64,000 nucleotides of DNA, from assembly GCF_001661595.2 (NCBI RefSeq), contig NZ_LYPF02000002.1, positions 1 to 64,000 on the forward strand. Direction: 5' to 3'. The position numbers and the translations under genes are program-made. Position 1 is the stretch's first letter. Each line of letters starts with the position of its first letter. Shown one piece after another: positions 28,533 to 39,100 of the stretch. The notes under the pieces are model-generated. The model did no database searches. It was not told the DNA's origin and saw only the letters and a program-made list of their open reading frames with translations. Source of the DNA: Crocinitomix algicola. Its GTDB lineage: Bacteria; Bacteroidota; Bacteroidia; Flavobacteriales_D; Crocinitomicaceae.

Positions 28533-29780
28533 TTATGACTTGGTTTTTATTTTGCAAAGATAGTACTTCTCAACTGGAGTAGACAAAGCAGAGATGTTTA
28601 AGTTGTCAGAAGCTTTGGCTAAATCCATTATTTTTCCTTTTCTAAGCTTAATTAAAATTTGATTGGAATCACCGTCGTATGCGCTGTTAACTAGCTTTTC
28701 ATTACGAATAAAATAACCTAATTCACTCGGTGAAATGTCTAAAGCAGTTTCAATTTTTTTTGATGCTTTATCCAATTGTTTTTTTGTGAAAGGTGATTTA
28801 GAGATGGAAGTTTTAAATAACCGTCTACTCGAAATGTCTTTGCAAAGTTTTGATAAAATTGGATCCGAGCTAAATTGCCATACCTTAATGGATGAGCTGA
28901 TATCACTATCATCGATTAATGCAAAATGCTTGAGCATGGTAGGATCATTCTTAAATTCTTCGAATGAAATATCATTTTTTAAAAACAATTCCAAGCTAGG
29001 ACTAGCAAATAAGCTCTCACCGTGCTGATAAAGGTGTTTAGCTCTTTTTAAAATACTTGTCAGCATAAATTCAGAAGAAACCACAGTTTTATGCATGTAT
29101 ACCTGCCAGTACATTATTCTTCGTGCACCGATAAAGTTTTCGATTGAATAGATCCCTTTCTCTTCAATAACTAATTGGTTATTTGCGACATTTAACATGG
29201 CGATAATTCGCTCACTTCCTATTACTCCCTCTGAAACACCTGTAAAAAAACTGTCCCGTTGAAGGTAGTCAAGCCGGTCCATATCTAATTGACTGGAAAC
29301 AAGCTGGTGTAAGAATTTTTTAGGGTGCTTATCCGTAAATATTTCAATACCAACCGTAAGTTTCCCCTTAAACTCTTCGTTAAGCCGTTCCATGAATAAA
29401 AGCGAAACTTCTTCGTGATGAATTGATTTTAACAAAGAATGTTCGAGCGTGTGAGAGAAAGGACCATGCCCAATATCATGGAGCAAAATAGCTATCAAAG
29501 CACCTGTTTTCTCTTTTTCAGAGATATCAACTCCTTTTGAACGTAAAACTTCAATGGCTTGATTCATAAGGTGCATTGCTCCCAAGGCATGATGAAACCG
29601 CGTATGATTGGCACCCGGATAAACTAGATGAGACAAGCCCAATTGTTTTATTCTCCTAAGTCTTTGGAAGTAAGGGTGCTCAACAAGGTCAAATATTAAT
29701 TCGTTAGGAATTGTAATAAAACCGTGTACAGGATCGTTTATTATCTTTCTTTTGTTGTGCGTTCGTGATTGCAATTTCAA
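28533..29780 (-). CDS. HD-domain phosphohydrolase (dNTPase-like)
   Basis: 415 aa, soluble. The N-terminal region NDPVHGFITIP and the metal site residues H64 (FHHALG), H101-D102 and HGPFSH are typical of the deoxynucleoside-triphosphate triphosphohydrolase-like HD family common in Bacteroidota. The C-terminal half is a helical extension. The first codon appears to be TTG at 29780; no in-frame ATG lies between it and the upstream stop. Divergent from porX with 41 bp between the two. Confidence 0.88.
   Translation of the reverse strand: MKLQSRTHNKRKIINDPVHGFITIPNELIFDLVEHPYFQRLRRIKQLGLSHLVYPGANHTRFHHALGAMHLMNQAIEVLRSKGVDISEKEKTGALIAILLHDIGHGPFSHTLEHSLLKSIHHEEVSLLFMERLNEEFKGKLTVGIEIFTDKHPKKFLHQLVSSQLDMDRLDYLQRDSFFTGVSEGVIGSERIIAMLNVANNQLVIEEKGIYSIENFIGARRIMYWQVYMHKTVVSSEFMLTSILKRAKHLYQHGESLFASPSLELFLKNDISFEEFKNDPTMLKHFALIDDSDISSSIKVWQFSSDPILSKLCKDISSRRLFKTSISKSPFTKKQLDKASKKIETALDISPSELGYFIRNEKLVNSAYDGDSNQILIKLRKGKIMDLAKASDNLNISALSTPVEKYYLCKIKTKS
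28555..28587 (-). promoter_or_regulatory. Promoter of the lpxD operon, inside the HD gene
   Basis: On the minus strand TTTG (28587-28584), a 21-bp spacer and TATCTTTG (28562-28555) match the Bacteroidota consensus exactly. Transcription near 28549 gives a leader of about 97 nt to the lpxD ATG. The site lies within the last codons of the HD-domain gene. Confidence 0.65.
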
Positions 29781-29798
29781 ATGATTAATTTAACAGTT

Positions 29799-29806
29799 CA
29801 AAACTA
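29799..29806 (-). promoter_or_regulatory. Candidate -7 element before the HD gene
   Basis: TAGTTTTG on the minus strand matches TAnnTTTG. The leader to the TTG start would be about 13 nt. No clear -33 element, so moderate to low confidence. Confidence 0.25.
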
Positions 29807-29821
29807 ACCAAAAAATAAAGA

Positions 29822-31366
29822 ATGGAAGCAAGAATTTTGTGGGCAGATGATGAAATTGATTTACTTAAACCTCATATTTTGTTTTTAGAACAGAAAGGAT
29901 ATGAGATTGATACAATAAATAATGGAGCTGATGCCGTGGAGATGGTGGATGAAAAACACTATGATATTATCTTCTTAGATGAGAATATGCCAGGACTTAA
30001 TGGTTTGGAGACCTTAGCAAAAATAAAGGATAAAAATCAAAATGTGCCGATTATAATGATCACTAAAAGTGAGGAAGAATACATTATGGAGGAGGCAATT
30101 GGAGGTCAAATTTCTGATTATTTGATTAAACCTGTAAATCCGAACCAAATCTTGTTGGCATTGAAGAAAAATTTGCTCAAGAAAGATTTGGTCAGTCAAA
30201 AAAATTCTCATGATTACCAAGTTCAATTCCGTCAGATCGGTATGCGTTTAAATGACAGGTTAGACGTAGATGAATGGAGCGAAATTTATCAACAACTTGT
30301 GAATTGGGAGATAAAGCTAGAAGAGTCCTCTGATGAAGGGATGAAAGAAATTTTTGCAATGCAAAAGAAGGATGCCAATAACCAATTTTGTCGTTTCATA
30401 GATGATAATTATGCAAACTGGGTAAATGGGGATGAAGATGCCCCTTTGATGTCTCATCAATTATTGAAAGAACGTGTTTTTAGTTCTTTAGGAGAAGAGC
30501 CTGTTTTTTTAATCGTAATTGATAATTTACGGTACGATCAATGGATGGTATTGAAACCGTTGATTGGCGAATTTTTTAACGTAGAAAAGGAGGAACCATT
30601 TTATTCGATTCTCCCTACGGCAACTCATTATGCAAGGAATGCAATATTTGCTGGTTTAATGCCAAGTGAGATCGAAAAAAGATATCCAAAACTGTGGCTC
30701 AACGAAAATGACGAAGGAGGAAAAAATCTGCATGAAGAAGAGCTGTTAGCAGAGAATTTAAAGCGCAACAATAAAAAAATCAAAATGTCCTATAATAAGG
30801 TGGTAAAACTTGATTTTGCAAAAAAGTTGGTAGAGCGTTTTCATGATTTGTTGCAGAACGATTTGAATGTTATAGTTTATAATTTTGTGGATATGTTATC
30901 CCATGCAAGAACTGAGATGGAAGTTATAAAGGAATTAGCTGATGATGAATCGGCATATCGGTCTTTAACAGTTTCCTGGTTTAATCATTCTCCCTTAAAA
31001 GAAATCTTTAAAAAAATTGCTGAAAAAGGAATTAAAACATATTTAACCACGGATCATGGAACAATAAGAGTTGAAAATCCTGTAAAAATTGTTGGGGATA
31101 AATACACAAATACCAATTTGCGCTATAAAGTAGGAAAGAATTTGAGCTATAAAGCAAAGGATGTCATTGAATCCACTAATCCAGAAGCAATAAAATTACC
31201 GAAAGAAAATGTGAGTTCAAATTATGTTTTTGCAAAAGAGAACGACTTTTTCGCCTACCCCAATAATTTCAATTATTACGCCAATTACTATAAGGACACT
31301 TTTCAACATGGTGGTGTTTCGCTAGAAGAAATCATCATCCCTTTTGTCGAATTGTCGGCAAAATAA
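29822..31366 (+). CDS. porX: PorX, T9SS response regulator with PglZ phosphatase domain
   Basis: 514 aa. Residues 1-125 are a receiver domain with the acidic pair D9-D10, phosphoacceptor D53 (LDENMPG), Thr in MITKSE and Lys in IKPVNP. The rest is a PglZ/alkaline-phosphatase-superfamily domain, with metal sites in VIDNLRYDQW and TTDHGTIRV and the Thr in LPTATHYAR. PorX works with the kinase PorY to control type IX secretion and was shown in other species to hydrolyse oligonucleotide or nucleotide phosphodiesters. No DNA-binding domain is present. No porY is seen nearby. It forms a likely unit with tsaE and ald, although tsaE has its own promoter-like element. Confidence 0.95.
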   Translation: MEARILWADDEIDLLKPHILFLEQKGYEIDTINNGADAVEMVDEKHYDIIFLDENMPGLNGLETLAKIKDKNQNVPIIMITKSEEEYIMEEAIGGQISDYLIKPVNPNQILLALKKNLLKKDLVSQKNSHDYQVQFRQIGMRLNDRLDVDEWSEIYQQLVNWEIKLEESSDEGMKEIFAMQKKDANNQFCRFIDDNYANWVNGDEDAPLMSHQLLKERVFSSLGEEPVFLIVIDNLRYDQWMVLKPLIGEFFNVEKEEPFYSILPTATHYARNAIFAGLMPSEIEKRYPKLWLNENDEGGKNLHEEELLAENLKRNNKKIKMSYNKVVKLDFAKKLVERFHDLLQNDLNVIVYNFVDMLSHARTEMEVIKELADDESAYRSLTVSWFNHSPLKEIFKKIAEKGIKTYLTTDHGTIRVENPVKIVGDKYTNTNLRYKVGKNLSYKAKDVIESTNPEAIKLPKENVSSNYVFAKENDFFAYPNNFNYYANYYKDTFQHGGVSLEEIIIPFVELSAK

Positions 31367-31389
31367 ATGGAGGAAATTGAAATTTGATT

Positions 31390-31397
31390 TATCTTTG
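31390..31397 (+). promoter_or_regulatory. Candidate -7 element before tsaE
   Basis: TATCTTTG is a perfect TAnnTTTG match 14 bp before the tsaE ATG. No -33 TTTG at the normal spacing was found. Confidence 0.4.
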
Positions 31398-31410
31398 AAT
31401 AAAAGGGTGA

Positions 31411-31824
31411 ATGAAATTAGAAATGAATGAACTGGCTGATATTCCCAACACAGCCGTTCAGTTTTTGAAGCAGGTGGGTGAACACAAAATGTTTGCGTTT
31501 CATGGAAGTATGGGTGCGGGAAAAACGACATTTATCACGGGTTTATTGAGTGAAATGGGTATTGATGACCATGCCTCATCTCCAACATTTTCTATCGTAA
31601 ATGAGTATTTTTCTCCACAATATGGGAAGGTTTATCATTTTGATTTTTACCGAATTGAAGATGAAATGGAAGCTTTAGATATAGGTGTGGAGGAAATATT
31701 TGAGGAGGATGCGTATTGTTTTATCGAATGGCCCGAGAAAATCGATAACCTTCTACCAGAGAATTGCGTATCGGTTTATATTGAAAGCGAGATTAATGCA
31801 AGAACAATTCACATAGATTTATGA
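31411..31824 (+). CDS. tsaE: tRNA threonylcarbamoyladenosine ATPase subunit TsaE
   Basis: 137 aa. The P-loop is HGSMGAGKTT (residues 31-40), then SPTFSIVNEY and YHFDFYRI as in the family, with the late Walker B-like WPEKI. TsaE drives the TsaD-TsaB complex that makes t6A37 in tRNAs reading ANN codons. The stop overlaps the start of ald (ATGA). Confidence 0.95.
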   Translation: MKLEMNELADIPNTAVQFLKQVGEHKMFAFHGSMGAGKTTFITGLLSEMGIDDHASSPTFSIVNEYFSPQYGKVYHFDFYRIEDEMEALDIGVEEIFEEDAYCFIEWPEKIDNLLPENCVSVYIESEINARTIHIDL

Positions 31825-33041
31825 TAACCGATCCAGAAACATTAAAAGCATTAATGAAGGAAGGTAGCTTATTACCTCAAGAAGAAATGCTAGCCATTGG
31901 AAGTAAAAAAGACAAACTATCCATAGGAATTCCAAAAGAAACCACTTATCAAGAATGTCGTGTTGCGCTTAATCCAGAGGCTGTGCAGTTTTTAGTAAGT
32001 AATGGACACCATATTATCGTTGAAGCGGGGGCAGGAAAACACTCTCGCTACGAGGATGTTGATTATTCTGAGGCCGGAGCCGAAATCGCTTATGACAAAC
32101 AAAAAGTTTTCAAAGCAAATCTTATCTTGAAAGTTGCGCCACCCGCCGACGATGAAATAGAAATGATGCCTGGAAACCAAACCTTAATCTCGGCATTGCA
32201 ATTGACGCTGCAACCAAAAAAAACATTGGTCAGTTTAATGCAAAAAAAAATAACGGCCATTGCTTGGGATTATATACAAGATGAACATGCCATTTTTCCT
32301 GTCGTACGAGCTATGGGTGAGATTGCAGGTAATACCTCCGTTTTAATTGCATCCGAACTTTTGTCTGATTTTAAAACAGGAAAAGGAATTATGATGGGAG
32401 GAGTTGCTGGCGTTCAACCCAGTGAAGTCGTGATATTGGGTGCGGGAACAGTAGGGGAGTACGCGTGTAGAAACGCGCTTGGATTAGGGGCGTCAGTAAA
32501 AGTTTTTGACAGCTCAATTTCAAAACTAAGAAGATTACATAATGATGTTGGAAATCGAGTTTATACTTCCGTGATTCAACCTAAGCTACTTAGTAAAGCT
32601 ATTCAACGGGCTGATGTTGTAATTGGTGCAATTCGTGCACCATATGGACGCACACCATGTGTTGTCACAGAAGAAATGGTGAAGTCAATGAAGCCAGGTT
32701 CTGTAATTGTCGATGTTAGTATTGATCAAGGCGGATGTTTTGAGACTTCTCGAATTACAAATCACGACAATCCAACGTATACTGTTCATGATGTAATCCA
32801 CTATTGTGTACCAAATATCGCTTCCCGTGTATCAAGAACTGCCTCTATTGCTTTGAGTAATATTTTCTCACCCATATTATTAGATATAGGAGATGTAGGT
32901 GGATGTAAGGGCATGATTCTTAAAAATCATGGGTTTAGAAGTGGTGTTTATATTTATCAAGGGCAACTCACCAGTCAAATTCTTGGAAAAGTATTTGATT
33001 TACCTTATAAAAATATCGAGTGGCTATTAGCAGCTAGATAG
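31821..33041 (+). CDS. ald: Alanine dehydrogenase
   Basis: 406 aa. IGIPKE starts the catalytic domain at about 36. Conserved features are VALNPEAVQ, the Rossmann motif VILGAGTVGEYA (about 205) and DQGGCFETS near the C-terminus. It interconverts alanine and pyruvate with NAD. It is about 35 residues longer at the N-terminus than classical enzymes of 370 aa, a form frequent in Bacteroidota. The start overlaps tsaE by 4 bp. Confidence 0.92.
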   Translation: MITDPETLKALMKEGSLLPQEEMLAIGSKKDKLSIGIPKETTYQECRVALNPEAVQFLVSNGHHIIVEAGAGKHSRYEDVDYSEAGAEIAYDKQKVFKANLILKVAPPADDEIEMMPGNQTLISALQLTLQPKKTLVSLMQKKITAIAWDYIQDEHAIFPVVRAMGEIAGNTSVLIASELLSDFKTGKGIMMGGVAGVQPSEVVILGAGTVGEYACRNALGLGASVKVFDSSISKLRRLHNDVGNRVYTSVIQPKLLSKAIQRADVVIGAIRAPYGRTPCVVTEEMVKSMKPGSVIVDVSIDQGGCFETSRITNHDNPTYTVHDVIHYCVPNIASRVSRTASIALSNIFSPILLDIGDVGGCKGMILKNHGFRSGVYIYQGQLTSQILGKVFDLPYKNIEWLLAAR

Positions 33042-33052
33042 TTGGCGCTAAA

Positions 33053-33466
33053 TTGGTTGCTAAGAAGTATATTATATTTCGTAATGCCGTTGTATATGTT
33101 ATAGGCATTAATTTACTACTCTTTTTGTTTTTACCATTTTATGCTTCATGGTCACCTGCTATGAGTGAGGTATTTGAGGGCGGATGGAACCAAATATTTT
33201 TATACGAAGATGAATTTCTTTTTATGGGACTATCTCCTTTTTATTTGCTTTTCCCACTAATGTTATTGAGTAAAAATAGAATCGTTAAGATGGCTTTAAA
33301 AGGAGTACTTTTAATTCTTGCAAGTTTTTATTTTGCATATGGGGTAGTTGCTACAGGAATGCCAGTGCAAGATTTTGTGCCAAGAATGGGAGTATACTTA
33401 TTGATTCCTCTTATTCCTGAACTTATTTATTTGTACTATCTGGATTCCTTGGGTAAAAGAAAATAA
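33053..33466 (+). CDS. Small integral membrane protein of unknown function
   Basis: 137 aa with about four hydrophobic segments (near residues 12-30, 58-78, 80-100 and 108-130) and a basic C-terminal end KRK. The first codon appears to be TTG at 33053, 11 bp after ald, so the N-terminus is uncertain. I do not recognise the family. It ends at a terminator shared with glyA. Confidence 0.65.
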   Translation: MVAKKYIIFRNAVVYVIGINLLLFLFLPFYASWSPAMSEVFEGGWNQIFLYEDEFLFMGLSPFYLLFPLMLLSKNRIVKMALKGVLLILASFYFAYGVVATGMPVQDFVPRMGVYLLIPLIPELIYLYYLDSLGKRK

Positions 33467-33467
33467 A

Positions 33468-33500
33468 AAAAGGGATTAAAGTATGCCTTAAATCCCTTTT
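33468..33500. terminator. Bidirectional terminator between the membrane protein gene and glyA
   Basis: AAAAGGGATT (33468-33477) pairs with AATCCCTTTT (33491-33500); further A and T residues flank the stem. It fits the end of both convergent transcripts. Confidence 0.75.
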
Positions 33501-33521
33501 CAATAAATGCTGATTACGTGT

Positions 33522-34796
33522 TTACCAAGCAAAAAGTGGTAAGTCACTCATAAGTTGATTCACTTCTTTTTTAACGGCTGTTAGCTCCGCTTCATTATCT
33601 TTATTCATGAGTACGCGGTCAATTAAATCAACAATTGTTTCAATTTGATTCTCTTTAATTCCTCGAGTGGTAATTGCTGCGGTTCCAATTCTTATGCCTG
33701 AGGTTACAAATGGTGATTCTGTATCGAACGGCACCATGTTTTTATTGACTGTAATGTCTGCAGCAACGAGGGCATTTTCAGCATCCTTACCAGTTAGCCC
33801 CTTTGAACGCAGGTCGATAAGCATAGAGTGGTTTTCTGTTCCACCAGAGATGATCTGATAACCTTTTTCAACAAATGCAGCCGCCATTTTTTTTGCATTT
33901 TTTACAACCTGCTCCATATAGATTTTAAACTCAGGAGCGTTAGCCTCTTCGAAAGCAACTGCCTTAGCAGCAATAACATGTTCGAGTGGACCACCTTGTG
34001 AGCCTGGGAAAACAGCTGAGTCTAACAAAGAACTCATTTTTCGCACAGTGCCTTTTTTGGTAGTAATGCCCCAAGGGTTATCAAAATCATGTCGCATCAT
34101 TATGACACCACCTCTTGGACCTCTTAACGTTTTATGTGTTGTTGTTGTTACAATATGGCAATGATCAAAAGGATCGTTTAACAAACCTGCGGCAATTAAT
34201 CCAGCTGGATGCGAGATGTCTGCTAAAATTATTGCTCCGCAAGCATCTGCAATTTTTCTAATTCTTTCATAGTCCCAATCACGTGAATATGCAGAGGCTC
34301 CGCAAATAATAAGTTGAGGTTTTTCTCGCATGGCTATTTCTTCCATTTGGTCATAATCAACCAAACCAGTTTCTTTATTCACTCCGTAGAAGAAATTTGT
34401 AAATCTTTTACCAGAAAAATTCACTGGAGATCCGTGGGTAAGGTGTCCGCCATGAGAAAGATCAAAACCTAAAATTTTATCTCCTGGTTGAAGACATGCC
34501 AGAGTAACAGCGTAGTTTGCTTGAGATCCTGCATGGGGTTGAACATTTGCCCATGTTATGTTGAAAAGCTTTTTAAGTCGTTCAATTGCTAAGTTTTCGA
34601 CCTGATCAACGATTTCACAACCTCCGTAATATCGTTTTCCCGGTAAACCTTCAGCATATTTGTTGGTCAATACTGATCCCATTGCTTCCATTACCTGTTC
34701 ACTCACAAAGTTCTCTGAAGCAATTAGCTCAATTCCCTCTTTTTGACGTTTATTCTCCTTTTGAATGAGGTCGAAAATTTCCGTATCTCTAGCCAT
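33522..34796 (-). CDS. glyA: Serine hydroxymethyltransferase
   Basis: 424 aa, normal length. The PLP lysine is K222 in [14 protein letters not shown], and the substrate-binding motifs [14 protein letters not shown] and SHGGHLTHG are present. It converts serine and tetrahydrofolate to glycine and methylene-THF. It starts an apparent stand-alone minus-strand unit, 42 bp after the exosortase operon end. Confidence 0.97.
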   Translation of the reverse strand: MARDTEIFDLIQKENKRQKEGIELIASENFVSEQVMEAMGSVLTNKYAEGLPGKRYYGGCEIVDQVENLAIERLKKLFNITWANVQPHAGSQANYAVTLACLQPGDKILGFDLSHGGHLTHGSPVNFSGKRFTNFFYGVNKETGLVDYDQMEEIAMREKPQLIICGASAYSRDWDYERIRKIADACGAIILADISHPAGLIAAGLLNDPFDHCHIVTTTTHKTLRGPRGGVIMMRHDFDNPWGITTKKGTVRKMSSLLDSAVFPGSQGGPLEHVIAAKAVAFEEANAPEFKIYMEQVVKNAKKMAAAFVEKGYQIISGGTENHSMLIDLRSKGLTGKDAENALVAADITVNKNMVPFDTESPFVTSGIRIGTAAITTRGIKENQIETIVDLIDRVLMNKDNEAELTAVKKEVNQLMSDLPLFAW

Positions 34797-34838
34797 AAAA
34801 TTTTTTTTTGTAAAAATAGGAATTTACAGGATTGCAAA

Positions 34839-35297
34839 TCATTTTCCTTGCGGGAAAAATCGAAACAAAAGTACTAGAATCATAAAAGGCATAAAAGATT
34901 GAGCTATTCCCATTACTGTTCTAACAACTCCGTAAAGGTCATTCATTTTACCTGTAATTAATCCAAGGGAGTAGAATAGTGCTGAAATGGCCAATAAACC
35001 GACATAAGAATAGATGACTATTTTATTAAATTGAGGATTATTGAAGAGAAGTTTGACAATCCAATAAGTCAAATAAAAAAACAGGAAAGTAAAGAGAAAA
35101 GTCAATATCCATTTTAGGACATTAATTTGACCGGGTGTCCAATCTAGAAAAAAATAGAATTCATACCTCGCCTGATTCATCCGTCCTTTGGTTAAGGTAG
35201 CATAAATCCAATTGATATTATAGAATAAATAACCGCGAAGAAAACCAAGGTTAACGATTAGTAGGGTTAATATAATAACCTTAACTTTTCGACTCAT
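34839..35297 (-). CDS. Exosortase-associated membrane protein
   Basis: 152 aa with four hydrophobic segments (about 7-27, 60-80, 92-112 and 130-147) separated by short loops; residues 28-58 form an extracytoplasmic loop rich in Tyr and Arg. It overlaps the exosortase gene by 17 bp. A small membrane protein directly behind the exosortase is also known from the XrtF system of flavobacteria. The role is inferred from this position: probable partner in substrate processing. Confidence 0.6.
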   Translation of the reverse strand: MSRKVKVIILTLLIVNLGFLRGYLFYNINWIYATLTKGRMNQARYEFYFFLDWTPGQINVLKWILTFLFTFLFFYLTYWIVKLLFNNPQFNKIVIYSYVGLLAISALFYSLGLITGKMNDLYGVVRTVMGIAQSFMPFMILVLLFRFFPQGK

Positions 35298-35823
35298 GGG
35301 GTGTGTATTTTTTTGCCCAGAAATACCACAGGGCGAAGATCACGGAGTAAACGAAAATTGTAAACGTGTACAGGTGGTTAAAATCGAGGTATTTAGGGTA
35401 GTAGTTGTTGATTAAAACGAGAATCATTATCCGCAGAACATTTGCGGCATGTATGATAATTAACCCCATGGGGATGTACCAGAGTTTTTTTAACCATTTG
35501 CCCGGAAAAGCGAGAATAAAAATTGAAAAGATGGAAAAAAGTTTAAATCCATTACATTCATGCCCAACCCATATTCCTTTATTGTTACCTCCGTCTAATA
35601 TCAATACAACATGATCACTCTCAATGTCAATATGGGTAATAACATCAAAGATTGAGAAAGCTTCACGCGAGAGATAAACAATACTATAGCTAATCCAATA
35701 ATCCCAATCAGTATAGGGTTTGATAAGAAGATAATACGCCAATAACCATAGCGTGTATAAACTTGCAGCAATAATTAGGAATCGGGCGATAGAATTGAAC
35801 TGTTTACCTTCGAATAATCCCAT
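35281..35823 (-). CDS. Exosortase/archaeosortase family transpeptidase
   Basis: 180 aa with four to five membrane segments, short compared with EpsH-type exosortases of about 280-300 aa but like the compact Bacteroidota forms. The conserved triad is visible: Cys90 in GHECNG, Arg131 in NVLRI and His150 in FNHLYTF. Exosortases cut tripartite C-terminal signals (short motif, membrane span, basic end) and are thought to transfer the protein to a glycan or lipid acceptor. The gene for a suitable substrate lies 40 bp upstream and a large glycan locus starts 3.7 kb away. The subtype (XrtF or an XrtX-like class) cannot be fixed by eye. Confidence 0.85.
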   Translation of the reverse strand: MGLFEGKQFNSIARFLIIAASLYTLWLLAYYLLIKPYTDWDYWISYSIVYLSREAFSIFDVITHIDIESDHVVLILDGGNNKGIWVGHECNGFKLFSIFSIFILAFPGKWLKKLWYIPMGLIIIHAANVLRIMILVLINNYYPKYLDFNHLYTFTIFVYSVIFALWYFWAKKYTPHESKS

Positions 35824-35863
35824 GTGATTCCTTGGTTAATACAATACAAGAAGTTAAAACGCC

Positions 35864-36109
35864 TTAGGCAGTCTTTAATTGTGTGTAAAACATACGAATC
35901 GCTAAAGCAATACCCGCAATGATTAAGAAAACTAAACCACTGTCAATTGGCACACATTCTGGTTCCCAGCAAGGAGGAGTACCACCTGCGGCTCCGCCAC
36001 CACCTGGTGGTGGACCTCCTGGAGGTTGTGCGAATAGGGATAAACCTCCAATTAAAAAGCTCAGGGTTAGTACAACTCTGGCGGTAATTAAACGATAGAT
36101 ATTATTCAT
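35864..36109 (-). CDS. Small PID-CTERM-like exosortase substrate
   Basis: 81 aa. Residues 1-28 are a signal peptide ending in LFAQ. Residues 29-46 are Pro/Gly only in nature (PPGGPPPGGGG). C47 and C52 flank an acidic WEPE. Then P54-I55-D56 precedes a hydrophobic span (59-71) and a basic tail with R72 and K79, the three-part layout of a PID-CTERM-type sorting signal. If the signal is removed, only about 25-30 residues of mature chain remain, so this is an extremely small surface peptide. It sits directly upstream of the exosortase gene and 7 bp after the large T9SS cargo gene. Confidence 0.75.
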   Translation of the reverse strand: MNNIYRLITARVVLTLSFLIGGLSLFAQPPGGPPPGGGGAAGGTPPCWEPECVPIDSGLVFLIIAGIALAIRMFYTQLKTA

Positions 36110-36116
36110 TTTAACG

Positions 36117-39100
36117 CTATAATATTACTTTCTTGTTAACAATTTGGTTTTCAGTTTTAACACTGATAATGTGGAAGCCTTTTAAATGCTCAGGCAAAGT
36201 TATAATATTTGAACCACTTATCAAACTAGTTTGAATCGAATATACTTCAGTTTGACCTAGAACGTTTGTAATTGTTATTGTGCTTAAACCGACTTCCTCT
36301 TCTGATACTGCAATATCAATTACATGTCCCATTTGGTTAATTACTACAGTACCACTTTGCATTTCACTTTCATTTATTCCAGCGAATGCTGCGCCATGGT
36401 TTCCTTCGCCATTCGTTAAAATAAGCGTGAAACGACTGATGTCTGATAAATCTTCTTCTGCATCCGCATCTGCATGGAACACATATGATTCTGCTTTTAA
36501 ATCGATTGTTTGGTTCGTTTCAGCATCATATAAATAAATATGGCGATAATTTCTAAAATTAGCCCAGTTATCAGCTGAAATAGTATAGAGCCCTGTGTTT
36601 TTGATTTTTACATCAAGTTGAAATGACTTGTCTCTGCCGTCAGGAGCGATAAAGTTTTTTCGTAAAACACCCTCTTCAAATTCAAATGCTAAAGAAGGTC
36701 CATCTTGATGAGGTTGTATCAATTGTCTTAAGTCCATGTCATCTTCTAATCCATCTTGCGCCAAATTCTTTTCTTCTAATTGTGCTACACAATGGTAAGT
36801 TGAAGCGTTTTCTTTCAGAGTTACCAATAATGCATTATTTTCCTCGTGTTCTCTAATGTAAGTAGCATTTCCTTCAATTTTGTTTGCTTGGCTGAAAGTA
36901 ACTGTTCCTGCTCCAGACGAAAATATCCAGACAGCTTGACCTGTAGCCATTAGTCCGTTTTCTGTTATTTCAGGTATACTAGAAGTACCAGAAGTTCCAT
37001 CATACCATTCAAAGCCACCTGAAGATGGGTCATATACATAGAAATATTCTCCAATTCCTCCAGATAATCCAACAGAACTGAAGGAGATAGGTGATGCATA
37101 GGGGTTTCCTATTGTAGACCAACCTGATCCAAATGAAAAATCAAGATTGCCAGAAGCGTTCAATGTTCCTACTGAATTCAGTGTACCGCCATCCCAGCTT
37201 GTCATCGTATTTCCTACAAAAATTTCGTACCCTCTTCCGTTTACAATCGGATCAGAACTACTTGTCACGTCGATAAGTACATCATCTTGATTATAGGTTA
37301 CAGAATGGAAACAGCCATCCGGTCCCCAGGCACAACCGTCAGGGAAATCGTCACCACTCATCGGTAAATCTGGATCCCATCCATTAAAAGTAGCCCCAAT
37401 TACGGGAGAGGCTAAATCACGCCACCCTGCAATTCCTGCTGGAATAAAACGTTGTACATTAAATTGGCCAGTTATTGTTGATCCTGCCATAATTGGTCCA
37501 ACTCTACCACCCTCCGCAGCGCTAGTTGATGCGATGACAAAGTTCGTGGACGGGTCAATTACTAAATGTCCCGCGTTAGGCGATAATGTTCCGTGTAAAA
37601 TATAATTTTGCTGCTCAAAGGTTATGGTTCCTCCGGCTGTGTTGTTCAGGATAACATTGTTTAAACGAACCGTGTCTTCTGATTCACTTAATATGTTTAC
37701 ATTTTGATTTACTTCACCAACAAATGCAATTGTACCGTCGTTGAAATTAGTTTCTCCTGTGATTTCCCAGTTTCCAGAAATATTTAATGTGAAATCCTCA
37801 TCCATTGTCAATGTAGCACCTGCGTCTACATTTAAGTTTGTCATGAATCCATCAGTATCTACAAATACTTCATCGCCATTAAAGATGGTTACATTGTCCA
37901 ATGCTGTTGGGATACACCCGCAATCCCATGTCAACGGGTTACTCCAGTCTCCGGTGGTCACTGAATTAATATCCAGTGAGTTTTTAGGTGCTGCGACAGT
38001 AATTAATGTTCCTGCTGTAACGTTGATGTCTGCACTTACCGTTTTATTCACACCGTCGTAAGCCGTTGGAATGGCGACAGTAGCATTGGTGAAGTCGCCA
38101 TCACCGTCTGAATCAATTAAAATAAAATAATCATCTGGGATACCAAAATCTAGGCCTGGAGCACTTAAATCAAATGAGAAATTTAAAGTTCCAACGTCTC
38201 CAGTTTCATCAATACGCCACTGACGTTGCATTCGTTCATACTCAAGCGCTAATAAAATAGGAGGTACATTTTCAGTGTCATATTCATCAATCGGCTGATT
38301 ATCATGTCCCACAAGTAAATATTCTCCGGAACCCATGTCGTCTGGCGATGAAATCGTTAGGATGCCATCACCCGTAGATTCGTTGTGCACGTTGGTCCCA
38401 TCATTACCAATTCCAATAACACCTCTGCTGTGGGTTGCTTCATAATCGTATAAATCGGTTGGGATAGCCATATTGTATTTCGCCCCCAAGTAATTTTCAA
38501 CTAATACACGTTCTAAATCATTTAGGCTTGTGTTGAACACAATAAGCTCTGAAACTAGTCCGCCGAATACATATCCACCGAAACCGTCCGTTCTTTTATT
38601 CGCTAATACTACATTTTGATGACCAGAAGGTACTGTATATGCTCCGGAAGTTGTTCCGCCATGAACACCTTGATTATACATGCTGATTGCTGTTGGTGTC
38701 ATGTGTTGAGAGTAGAATGAAGGTGCACCTGATCCTACAAATGAAGTTGATACTCTGGTAGGAGAGTATTGTGCCCCAAATAAAGTAGAATATCCACCCA
38801 CAGCATAAGTTTCCCACTTTCGAGAGGCTGATGCATATTTTGAAGTTATAAGCATATCTGATAACAGCGTTGTTTTTTGATATACCATAAAAAAGGTTAA
38901 AGACTCGGAGTCTAATTCTGGTATTGCGCCGGAGAATAAGACATCATTATAACCGTCGAAGGTGAGAGCTGGCATTCCATTCATTCCCGTACTGCTGTAT
39001 ATGGGAAAACGATCTGCACTCACACTTGTGAAATTTTCACCATTTTCGGATTTATCTCCCCAGAAATTTACGGGGTCTCCATCCACATGATTTAACGTTG

